In this document: positions 13,101 through 21,042 of the stretch, in pieces | Layout of the letters: each line of letters starts with the position of its first letter | How positions within the stretch are numbered: position 1 is the first letter of the stretch | NCBI GenBank assembly: GCA_029531795.1 | Contig: JAPEIS010000001.1 | Span: 4,030,001-4,094,000 of the forward strand | Length of the DNA: 64,000 bases | Reading direction: 5' to 3' | Source of the DNA: Sclerotinia nivalis | Taxonomy: Eukaryota; Ascomycota; Leotiomycetes; Helotiales; Sclerotiniaceae | Program-made: the position numbers and the translations under genes | Notes under the pieces: generated by a model | Told to the model about the DNA's origin: nothing | Databases searched by the model: none | What the model saw: the letters and a program-made list of their open reading frames with translations, nothing else

Positions 13101-13689
13101 CCCGCGTCAAGTCTTCTATCTTTCGGCGCTTTTGAGGTACCATGTCGCGATCTGTGACGTTATGCATGCGATCCACAAAACTTCCCATGCCCGGCATGTG
13201 TCCATTCGACGTTGTATATGATGCAAAGCCATTCTGACCATTCGAGTTTGAGTTCACGTTGAAATTCTGGTTCGGCGGAGGTGCCGGTGTATATGAACCA
13301 CCTGGGGTATTGAACTGGAATACGGGTTGAGGAGGTGCCGGTCGTGCAATTTTTGTTTGTGGATGTGGTGGTGAGTTGGGCGAAACTTGCGGGTTTTGAT
13401 TAATGCTTCGAGGGTTCAACAGTTGCGCGGGATTCCAATTTGGACCATTAGTGGTATGTCCGTTCCAAACTGGTGAAGCGGAATTATTCCCATTCTGATT
13501 TGGGCTCGGTTTCGAGGGGGGTTGGCCTTGTGCGACAGAGTATTTGTAAGTAACATGTTTATCAAAATCGGCAGGGTATTCTGGGCGTAAGTCTGAACTT
13601 CCAGATAATTTCCCTTGGTGTGAAGGTAGGGACTCTCCGTTTGCGAAGAGTGGGAATTTACCGGAAAAGTTGTTGTTCATTGATGCCAT
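10165..13689 (-). CDS. SNF2-family helicase with RING finger, HLTF/SMARCA3-like (Rad5/Rad16 group)
   Basis: A single exon of about 1174 residues, starting at ATG 13689 (MASMNNNF, A at -3). An in-frame upstream ATG at 13836 would add 49 His/Tyr/Asn-rich residues and looks less likely. The N-terminal ~200 residues are Pro/Asn-rich and disordered. A degenerate HIRAN-like stretch follows (about 260-350). The DNA-dependent ATPase has motif I GILADMMGLGKT near 526 and the DEAH box LDEAHMIREQ near 674. A C3HC4 RING lies between the lobes at roughly 884-946 (CLTCN..., PCFHIICGLC, CPTCHQ). The helicase C lobe carries SAGGLGLNLT and QAIDRVHRLGQRR near 1100. Family members are nuclear ATPase/E3 ligases that polyubiquitinate PCNA or remodel stalled forks. 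The layout (RING inserted in the helicase, YYNxIT before motif I) fits HLTF best. Motif I reads ADMMG where ADDMG or ADEMG is usual. Confidence 0.92.
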   Translation of the reverse strand: MASMNNNFSGKFPLFANGESLPSHQGKLSGSSDLRPEYPADFDKHVTYKYSVAQGQPPSKPSPNQNGNNSASPVWNGHTTNGPNWNPAQLLNPRSINQNPQVSPNSPPHPQTKIARPAPPQPVFQFNTPGGSYTPAPPPNQNFNVNSNSNGQNGFASYTTSNGHMPGMGSFVDRMHNVTDRDMVPQKRRKIEDLTREGSGAQFKGSSSGGAYGQYVKDKRVDGQKEGCAKQVLDLSMVDDDDVVVVGNEQDREVCYGRIEGSQLNAHRVPTPRPGSQSLIAENWPQIKIVLRRKDGDKTNNIHALDCTREIIGCVDVNTAIGLTPLLDSPKMGVRTAARILTRKRTPDDQPAGSPCSVRYNLDLNIYGPKKHALQIGKFLSHKQLWLRTPLSVEAGIPLHNPHALEKPSRNVQPTSHTYPSYASRSQAPVRTTEEIRNDVLGVFDSLPRSESLPELEPSPLITTELLKHQKQGLYFMTNREKERNYETKDKCDLWKLSHGNNGQKIYYNVITGDQERKSPPQVLGGILADMMGLGKTLSILSLVVTTLDDSKEWAKQSPSHSDRREQPIAKSGKAASQPKVEPAALALNCKTTLLVAPLSVISNWEDQIKAHVKPGALIYYIYHGANRIKDVKKLAEYDVVITTYGSVASEFNNRNKKKDGKYPLEEMNWFRIVLDEAHMIREQSTLQFKAICRLSAQRRWACTGTPVQNRLEDLGALMNFLRVKPFDGSGFAQHILSPFKICDPEIIPKLRLLVDSITLRRLKDKIDLPKRHDHIVRLNFSDEERMVYDIFEKNATDRLKVITSQGESALGGKTFHHILQSILRLRQVCAHGKDLLSAEDLKIMNGLSKDSAIDLDSEEYEDHDGMTPKQAYDMYKLMKETGADSCLTCNRKIGPQDVVDSDGESKDEVIGYMTPCFHIICGLCIGAYKSQLEEMAFGGSFVACPTCHQQISPSVFSLKQEEVDKEEESRLKSKESAKAGKDLSNYGGPHTKTIALIHDLLGSRKESELNPNQPPIKSVVFSGWTSHLDLIQFALQENNIPYTRLDGKMTRIARSNAMENFREDPTIVVILVSISAGGLGLNLTTANKVYVMEPQFNPAAEAQAIDRVHRLGQRREVQTVRFIMNNSFEEKMLKIQDKKQKLASLSMDSQKGRLDKKEASIRKLEELKDLFRK

Positions 13690-14781
13690 ATTTTCTCCTT
13701 TATGGCAGACAACCTTGAATGTTCTCACGTCACGGTCGCATGCATAAGTTGTGTGTCGTATGTACTGTTTGTGGTTGTAGTCGTGATGGTAGTTGTAGTA
13801 ATGGTTGAGCCGATAATTCACAAGGTGGAGGGGCAATAATTACCAGGGAGGATTGCATTTGCAAAAAAGTAAGTGTAAGTAGGAAAAAGAAAAGAAAAAG
13901 TAGAAGAAACTAGAATCATCGAAAATCAAAATCAAATGAAAATGATCATTTCAGTTGAATTATATTCACCAGATGGAAAAGATTATTATAAGTGAATTTT
14001 TGAAAATATTTATAGAATTTCTTGTGTGTGTGTGAATCAGTGAGTTGATGAGATGAGAGATGTTAATTTGTATATGAAAGGACCTTGGAAAGGCACAGTG
14101 AGTGATAGATAGATAGATGCGATAGAAAATTTCCGTGGGTTAGGTAACGAATGGTACAACAGCACCAAGATTTACTTATTAGTACTTACGTTCTCTCCAG
14201 CACGCCCCGAACAAATCCTTTAGGAGTTAAGGAGTTAGTTTTCAAAGTCCTATCAGGTATCTAGTTAATAATGAACTATTCGGAGAAAATCGAAAGTACA
14301 CGAAATGTTCATAGCACTTACACAATCCCCATTCCGTATACAACCGAGGAGAAATACGAAAGAAGTGCTAGATGTTCGCCAATACAGTAAGATCCATCTC
14401 ATCGGGTCTTTTTTTTTTATCAGCCAGTCCAATCAGCTTACAGGCTTATCAAATAAAAAGGAGGACGGATATCAATTAATCAGATCTGGTGAGGCTTTTG
14501 TACAATGCCTAGTAGATAATTATGATCATTTCGAGAAGGTAATATGCTTTAGGGTTTTGAATATATTCATTGTAAAGTGAAGGCATGAAAGCTATGAAGC
14601 TAATTTCTGAGAAAAATCAATAAATTCGTTACCCCCCTTGTCCCAATATGATTACCGTCCCAGAACATCTATATCATGAGACTATTTTGACGCCCAATTT
14701 GCAAAATCATGCGCCGCCTTCCGAGTTATATTATACAAATACATACTCATTTATACCCCTCCCAATAATTTCATTTTCCCA
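13690..14781. other. Helicase 5' flank and PI4K 3' flank, about 1.1 kb
   Basis: The part next to the helicase start is AT-rich with A/G runs, as expected of a 5' UTR and promoter. An open frame at 14305-14580 has no recognisable content. No gene is supported. Confidence 0.6.
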
Positions 14782-17121
14782 TTAACACCAGGTAAAGACC
14801 GGGTTTTTGCTTTTGACTGTTTCAAGTCTTTCTACTATGACTTTCCTTTGATGCCCTTCCATCCCCTCCGCTGCTGCATATCCTAAGTCGCCTTCGTGAT
14901 CATCACCATCGTACAATGTCTGAACTGCTCCACGGCTCCTCGATCCGAATGAGAACCTTCTCGCTTCATAACGATTGCGGTTTGGTGACCTTGCAGGCCC
15001 ATCATAACTCATACGATTCCTAGAGTGTTGAAGGTGTGGTCGATCCGAGAATCTCACCCCATCCTTAGAAGTATTATCTCCAGAGAATCCTGAATTTGCA
15101 AATGTCGTTGCTGGTTGAGAAGGCTCAAGTTCTGGGGAAGCATCTTCACTATATCGCGGACTGGCTAATTCGAATCTATTCGGATTTGGTAGCTCCGCTG
15201 ATGGGCTCGCAAGTCCAAGAAGATCTGTTTGTGGTGCTGTTGCATTGGCGGCACTAATATCCATCTCTTCTTCATCAAGGCTGTTGCGGATATCATTACG
15301 CCTCCGCATCTCAGCGGAAGGTACTCTCATAGGAACTGCAACAGGTACATCAACAAGATCATCCCAAACACAAACTCTTGCCCTCCGAGTCAACTCCAAA
15401 GGACCATGGTCGACCGTCTTAAGAGTTTCAACAACATTCCAGGCTTGTCCTTTCATTACAGCGATTTGCCTAGCGAACATGCGCTCCTGAAAATCTGCAT
15501 CTTGACTAAAGACCTTCCTTAGCTCTAGCTGAGTCTCACTCCACCATTGTTTTGAAGTCAGCAGGGGAAGGAAATGCTCCCGGGTCTTTTGAGAGAATGG
15601 TTGTCCGATCAGGGATACAGGCAAGAATAGCCATCCGAAAGGAAAACTTCGCCAAGCGTCAGGATGCTTCCAAGGCCATGATAAACTGTTATCGATCGCA
15701 CCAATGGATATGGTTGGTGCTGTCATTCTAGACGGTGTAGCCGATCTATTTGTAGCTTCCATAGGCTCCTGGCTACGGTAAGGGTATGCCGGTAGATGTG
15801 ACATACTGATGTTATCAGAGGTAGAGACCACGCGTGGTGACTGTTCGGAGTCCGGATTGTTCCTCATCTGCGGAGGGTCCGAAACTATGGAAACGCCCTG
15901 ATTCTCCCAATCAATTTTGATCATCCAATTGTCAAGACCTCTGTCCGTATTTCGCATTATGTAATCCAGTATAACCAATTTCTCCAACTCCTCTCGAAAT
16001 GACTGTTGTAATGCATCTGTCCAAACAAACTGTCGATTTTGGTTATCATCTCCAGATCCTGTAGGACTGCTAGCCCCCGCCCCTTCATTACCCTCATCCG
16101 ACTTCGATGAACCTGGGCGGCAAGTCTCTTTCCACCCTCTTTTGTTCCTGTGAGGATCATTGAATTTGAATGTTCCATTTGCATGGTCTGGCCAAGGATG
16201 TTCACGAAGGAAGATATTCGCATCCTTAAAACCCTTAAGAAAGACTTGGAAACTGCCAACCTTTGGAGGTAGAGGCTTTTTACTTTTGTAAAACTTCCTG
16301 CGATCCCAGAAGTCATAATGGAAAGATTTCGAAGACAAGTGGACTATGTCGGTGTAAGGTACAAGGTGGGTTCGTAATCTACAGTCGAGCGTGTATGCCG
16401 CAGCTTCAGAGACGTAACTTAAGTTGGGAATTAGACATGCTCTGCCAAAGAAACATGGAAATAAATTGCGATGTATCCATTTGTTCCATTTTGGGTTTCC
16501 TGCGGCGTATGGTTCCTCATCCTTCGGTTTGAACACACCGACTACTTTGCCATCACTATTTCGAGCAAAATAACTTCCAGAGCTTCCCTGAGATATCATT
16601 TTTGGATGCATCCCCTGCTCAATCGCAACTCGAACACTTTCTACGATGTCATCGAATTCATGTTTCGTCATTCGTCCATGGTCGGGCTCCGATGCCAAGG
16701 TATCAGCGGTGACAGGTCGTATGCCATCCGGTGCTTGGAATACTGAATGCAGGATTTCCAGTTTCTCCTCTTGACATGGTTTTCTCTTTACTTTATTAAT
16801 TTTAAATTTGGATGCTATCTCGTCGGCCCATCGCTCTAATCTAGCATTTATAGCTTTGATATCCACACCAGAGGCATTGCTTCCCATTCGACTTCTTCTT
16901 CTCTTATGCCCAGTTTTTCGATTATTCGTCGGTGAACTATACCCATCTGTATACATTCCACCATGTGGTCGAGGCTGTGAAATGGAGGCATATCGTGGTG
17001 CGGATGCTGGTTGTAAGGAGGCATGGCTGGCAGCGAGGGGGTCATCATCTTCATCATCGCTGAACTCCTCTGCTTGGGCAATTTGGGCATAACCCGTGGT
17101 AGCTGGTCGAAATCTCGGCAT
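14782..17121 (-). CDS. LSB6: Type II phosphatidylinositol 4-kinase (Lsb6-like)
   Basis: Phosphorylates phosphatidylinositol at D4 on Golgi, endosome and vacuole membranes. This is a 779-residue single exon. The kinase domain starts with the G-loop GSSGSYFARNSDGKVVGVFKPKDEEP near 179. The catalytic loop is MRNTDRGLDNWMIK near 390, and the metal-binding segment is IDNSLSWPWKHPD near 474. The conserved helix around QWWSETQLELRKVF and the fungal C-terminus VERLETVKSKNPVFTWC are intact. The N-terminus is acidic and disordered, then basic (GHKRRRSR). In animals a CCPCC cluster in this domain is palmitoylated; here the matching place reads LFPCFFGRACLIP, keeping one cysteine of the cluster, so membrane anchoring probably differs. 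A disordered insert separates the catalytic loop and the metal-binding segment (about 410-470). Confidence 0.95.
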   Translation of the reverse strand: MPRFRPATTGYAQIAQAEEFSDDEDDDPLAASHASLQPASAPRYASISQPRPHGGMYTDGYSSPTNNRKTGHKRRRSRMGSNASGVDIKAINARLERWADEIASKFKINKVKRKPCQEEKLEILHSVFQAPDGIRPVTADTLASEPDHGRMTKHEFDDIVESVRVAIEQGMHPKMISQGSSGSYFARNSDGKVVGVFKPKDEEPYAAGNPKWNKWIHRNLFPCFFGRACLIPNLSYVSEAAAYTLDCRLRTHLVPYTDIVHLSSKSFHYDFWDRRKFYKSKKPLPPKVGSFQVFLKGFKDANIFLREHPWPDHANGTFKFNDPHRNKRGWKETCRPGSSKSDEGNEGAGASSPTGSGDDNQNRQFVWTDALQQSFREELEKLVILDYIMRNTDRGLDNWMIKIDWENQGVSIVSDPPQMRNNPDSEQSPRVVSTSDNISMSHLPAYPYRSQEPMEATNRSATPSRMTAPTISIGAIDNSLSWPWKHPDAWRSFPFGWLFLPVSLIGQPFSQKTREHFLPLLTSKQWWSETQLELRKVFSQDADFQERMFARQIAVMKGQAWNVVETLKTVDHGPLELTRRARVCVWDDLVDVPVAVPMRVPSAEMRRRNDIRNSLDEEEMDISAANATAPQTDLLGLASPSAELPNPNRFELASPRYSEDASPELEPSQPATTFANSGFSGDNTSKDGVRFSDRPHLQHSRNRMSYDGPARSPNRNRYEARRFSFGSRSRGAVQTLYDGDDHEGDLGYAAAEGMEGHQRKVIVERLETVKSKNPVFTWC

Positions 17122-17556
17122 ATTATTTATGTGATTGAATTATTATCGAATCCGCCATGAGGTAAATTTAATGATGGTTATGGTTTTGAGGCATTTCCCG
17201 AGCTGGTAGGTGTGTTACAAGCTCTAGATTCACAACATGCCAGGTCGCGTCACGTCAACTAGGCACCAATTAGAAGGCGGAGGACAAGGCTGAACGATAT
17301 AACAGTACCAAAAGTGCCGAATCATAAAAAAACACGATAGATGATAAGATTGTCAATTTGTTTTCATTACCAATAAATAAATTTGATGAATTTCTGAGCG
17401 TTCGATACAAAGTAAGTCAATTGAGTTGGAATCCCCGGTACAAATAAGGTCAAACAGGGCAACAGCTATTGAGTTGAATTGGGTTCTTTGATGCCAAGGG
17501 TTTAAGTACTCATATATCTTCTTTATCTTTGTACAATCGACATCGACATCATATCC
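17122..17556. other. Spacer between PI4K start and Aim41 3' end
   Basis: About 435 bp upstream of the PI4K gene, presumably its promoter. No gene, RNA or repeat was seen. Confidence 0.6.
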
Positions 17557-18166
17557 TTATGATTCGGCCATAACCTCCTTCACTATTTTTGCAACCTCTC
17601 CCTTCTCTACATTCTTTTCTCCCAATACTTCAGGGGCGAAGACTCTTTTCAGTACATCTCCCATCTGCATCTTTACACCCTCAGCCTTCATGCCATTCAC
17701 AAGTTCCTTAACTGTATTTCTGATCTCATCTTCACCAACTGTCTCCACACCACCAGCATATTCTTCCAAAACCTTCAATTGTTGTTCCTCCTTCTCAACC
17801 AAATCTTCTCTACCTGCTGCTTTGAATTCTTCACTTGCAGCTCGACTTGCATTCGCAGATTTCCGGAGAAGAGCTAACATTTGCATATCGGTATTAATAG
17901 GTGAGGATGTTTTAGAGGCATTGAGTGTTTGGCTGAGGAGTGATCGAAGGACGGAAAGTCGATTAGTATCTTTATTTTTCATGGCAGTCTTCATATCATT
18001 CCTATTACCAGGCAAATATCAGTACCATTACCAGGGAAAAGATTAAATGATGATGTGCAATGAGTACTGACCTGATCTTCAAGAGCATAGGCGGAGGGGT
18101 ACTGGCAGAGCTTGCATAGCAGCGGCAGTAAAGCCTTGAAGCTCTAACAACAGGTCGTGAAAGCAT
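17557..18166 (-). CDS. AIM41: Aim41-like mitochondrial GatB/YqeY-domain protein
   Basis: Two exons: 18072-18166 and 17557-18001, with an intron at 18002-18071 (GTCAGT donor, AATAG acceptor) splitting an Arg codon. The product is 179 residues. Exon 1 supplies an Arg-, Ser- and Ala-rich N-terminus (MLSRPVVRASRLYCRCYASS) without acidic residues, a typical mitochondrial presequence. The rest is a YqeY/GatB C-terminal-like domain: NDMKTAMKNKDTNRLSVLRSL, then the helical segment around RKSANASRAASEEFKAAGREDLVEKEEQQL, and the tail with GDVLKRVFAPEVLGEKN. The domain is related to the tail of the GatB amidotransferase subunit, but stand-alone members have no firmly established reaction. Yeast Aim41 is mitochondrial and of similar length. 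The unspliced frame would start at a false Met inside the intron. Confidence 0.9.
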
Positions 18167-19192
18167 TATTGAGGATGCAAGGGAATTTCGAATTCAATTG
18201 TTTGATATGGAGCTTGTGTGACGTTATTCCTTTCTTAGAATTGGAGGTATATTTGTATTTTTATTGAAGTCCCCCTGCCTGCAAAGCAAACGAGGCTCGC
18301 CAATTTTAATTTTCCGCGATGCTGCCCGCTGCCTCACCTCAGATCACATAACACAACATTTGGATGACCCCATACGCCAATTAATATTGCACAACATAAC
18401 ATTATGGCTTGTAACTTTTCATACAAACAACATTGTAATTGTACCTACCGATGTTACTGTGGAATCCGGATGTATACATTTGCATTTGGAGATATGTATA
18501 TCAATCCAAATACAGAACAAAAAAGCAAGTTCTTTCATTTGTCAAAATCCCCTTTGGGTGATCGCCAACTTCCCCGCACCTACCTATTCGAGGAGGAGGG
18601 CAATTCAACACCATACATTTTCATTTATTTCTCAAGGTACTCTTCTTCTAAAACAAATAAAAGTTCCATCAAGCATACCAATGGGACGCAAGACCATTTC
18701 CACTTTGTTTACATCTCATCCCTTTTCAATGCAAAGTGTTCACAATTGATTCCTTGCGTTCAACCCCTTTCCTCAAGTGTTAACATCTCACTACTTCAAG
18801 ATCAATGATCTCTCTTCTCTACCTATCTGATCCTCCCAACATACTTTGATATATAACTCCTTGGCATTGTGCAACAAAAGGATCAACATTGATCAACAAC
18901 ATTCTGACTTCGCTGGCACCATTCACTATCAGCTCATCGTTCTACCCCAGCCCTCTGATCATTCATAGGAGTATTATTCCTCGGTGTACAATCTTTCTAT
19001 GTGAATTATCTTGTCGCGTCCCTCTCAAGAAACAAACTGATAATACATCATAGTTGATTTGACTAACAGACACCAACTACCATAAAAGACTTCATCCTCA
19101 AAACTCGAATCCTACAAGCTGGAACACTAGGGCTTTCCTGAGACAAACAAATTCCAAAAATACAACCAAATACTCTAAAAGCATCGTGAACA
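18167..19192. other. Divergent promoter region between Aim41 and the SR-rich gene
   Basis: About 1 kb between two head-to-head genes. CT-rich tracts and runs such as TCTCTTCTCTACC near 18810 precede the plus-strand gene, as is common in fungal promoters and 5' UTRs. Overlapping open frames at 18264-18808 look like chance. No other feature was seen. Confidence 0.55.
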
Positions 19193-19720
19193 ATGACATC
19201 TATTGCATCTCCCATCGCAACACACCCACCTTCCAACGAACCTTCTCCGCAGCGCGGCCGTAAACGACGTCGATCCTCCGCTGCTTCTCCACCACCCGCA
19301 ACAACCAGCACATCCACCAATTTTCGAGGCCGAGTTCGTCATCGATCGCCTCAGACTTCTCATCTACTTACATCTTCACTGAGACCATTATCCTCACCTC
19401 TCAACCCCAAAACAAGCAACCCAACCACAACATCACTTGCAGCCACAGCTCCTAATCCCAAATACCAAAAGACTCACTCTACAGCCACAACGACTACTTC
19501 TTCCCCTTCACCATTTATCTCAATCCATTCTCCACGTTCAAAGACCAGGAGAAGTCAATCACCCTCCCGCTCGCGCAGCAAGGGTCACTCCTCTGAAACG
19601 GATGTTCCACGGCGGAGACAGAGGACGAGAAGTAGAAGCCGAGCGCACAGGGTTGCAATTGATGAGAAGGACGATAGTAAGGGGAAGTTGAAAATTTTGT
19701 CCGGGATAGAAAGGACTTAG
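19193..19720 (+). CDS. Small Ser/Arg-rich disordered protein, function unknown
   Basis: Encodes 175 residues without an obvious intron, from ATG 19193 (A at -3). It is dominated by Ser, Thr, Pro and Arg. It opens with a basic segment (QRGRKRRRS) that could be a nuclear localisation signal, and ends with an RS-like tail (SQSPSRSRSKGHSS, RRRQRTRSRSRAH) and a short charged C-terminus. RS-type tails are found in splicing and nuclear-speckle proteins, but there is no RRM or other fold here, so a splicing role would be a guess. The head-to-head arrangement with Aim41 and the good start context support a real gene. A chance low-complexity frame cannot be excluded. Confidence 0.55.
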   Translation: MTSIASPIATHPPSNEPSPQRGRKRRRSSAASPPPATTSTSTNFRGRVRHRSPQTSHLLTSSLRPLSSPLNPKTSNPTTTSLAATAPNPKYQKTHSTATTTTSSPSPFISIHSPRSKTRRSQSPSRSRSKGHSSETDVPRRRQRTRSRSRAHRVAIDEKDDSKGKLKILSGIERT

Positions 19721-20211
19721 GATTTAATAGGCTGAGAAATTGATTGATTTAATCTGCAGAGAGAGCCAAGTCGGCCATGGACACTTGAGAAGTAACCTCA
19801 CTTGAGTTTGGTGGATGCTACATCTCGGAAAATCAAAAGCCTGGGTTAAGATTTGTTTCTCGGATACCATAAATATAGGTGTCTCTTTCACTCATGGACA
19901 AGGAGAGCATGTATGCGTACACTGCAACAGGAGTTTATTAATGGATTTATGAAGGCAAATAGCAAAACTCGACGTGGAATAAAAGAGCTGACTTTTCTCC
20001 CAAAATATTCACGTTGATTTCTACCCCATATTCCGTGATATCCATGTGTGTGATTCGCAAAACGATCTAATCGTGTACGTATACATGTCAAGCCTACTCA
20101 CTCACTGCTACAACCCCACTTCCCACCCCCAAGTTTTTCAATAGAGACATAAAGTTAGACATCCTCGTTCTGCCATCAAACAGGACAAACAAATAAGAAC
20201 GTCACATGATA
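19721..20211. other. Intergenic, 5' flank of tRNA-Lys
   Basis: About 490 bp between the SR-rich gene and the tRNA gene. Nothing else was recognised. Confidence 0.6.
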
Positions 20212-20302
20212 GCCTCCGTGGCACAATGGTTAGCGCGTGGGCCTTTTACATTCCCTGTGAATACAAAGCCCAAGGCTGTGGGTTCGAGACCCACCGGAGG
20301 CG
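20212..20302 (+). tRNA. tRNA-Lys (anticodon TTT) with 18-nt intron
   Basis: The acceptor stem GCCTCCG pairs perfectly with CGGAGGC and is followed by discriminator G. The T-arm GTGGG/CCCAC with TTCGAGA loop is perfect. The anticodon stem TGGGC/GCCCA encloses CTTTTA, then an 18-nt intron (20249-20266), then A, so positions 34-36 read TTT (Lys). The D stem (GCAC/GCGC) carries one A-C mismatch, as seen in some fungal tRNAs. T-runs at 20309-20313 and 20315-20322 form the Pol III terminator. Amino-acid identity rests on the anticodon register, which is fixed by the perfect anticodon stem. Confidence 0.9.
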
Positions 20303-21042
20303 AATCGCTTTTTCTTTTTTTTATTTAATTTTTTTTAAGCGAGGTCTTTTTGGGAGCGGAGAGTGGGGGCAATTGTGTGTTTTAAATTTTAATTTGAGAC
20401 TGAGGATGGGGGGAAATGAGGTGTGCATAATGAATATGAGGAGTTCTCTAATTAGGCTGGGCCGACTGGATTGGTTCTAGTCTGTACGAAGGAAATGAAA
20501 ATAAAATCAATTGTTGCATTTGCCTCTTTTCGTCGGTCTGGGAACAGATAAGAACGTTCAGATGCGAATGATACATGGGATTTGTCTTGGTTGCCAAAAC
20601 TCAGCTGTTTCTTTCCATATGCCCAGCGCATGCATGTTGTTGATAAATATTTTGTGATCTGTTTTTCTCTTCATATATTTCACTGTTCTGGGCTCTACAT
20701 CATCAAGTATTTCACATTATAATGGATTGCATAGATTCACCACTTCACAAAAAAACCATCATTAAAGGTCATAAATCATGTTTTAAAATCCTTCATTTCC
20801 CCATGCAGCTAAATACATGAAGACTCGAAATGAAGACAGAAGCTCAAGAAATTTAGAAAAGCTCATCTGTCTATCACATGGCGTGCGGCTTGCTTTTTAT
20901 ACCAAATCGACTACCAAGTCAAAATGGTCAACGAGCATTCGCTCAGAAAATCATGAAAGCGCCGGAGCTGGAGATAATCTTGATGTGAAATGTGCATTGG
21001 AATATGGAAAGGACGGTATCTTTTATTTTGAAAATTCGTTCT
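20303..21042. other. Intergenic, EF-2 3' flank
   Basis: About 740 bp between the tRNA terminator and the EF-2 stop codon. It contains a T-rich run after the tRNA and otherwise unremarkable sequence, presumably including the EF-2 3' UTR. Confidence 0.6.

Noticed and set aside
12640..13221. 193-codon plus-strand open frame
   Set aside because: Antisense to the helicase N-terminal region; no recognisable content or splice partners.
13690..13836. Upstream in-frame ATG extending the helicase by 49 residues
   Set aside because: The added residues are His/Tyr/Asn-rich and unlike the rest, while ATG 13689 has good start context.
18264..18808. Two overlapping plus-strand frames of 134-161 codons
   Set aside because: Located in the divergent promoter between Aim41 and the SR-rich gene, overlapping in different frames, without recognisable motifs; judged to be chance.
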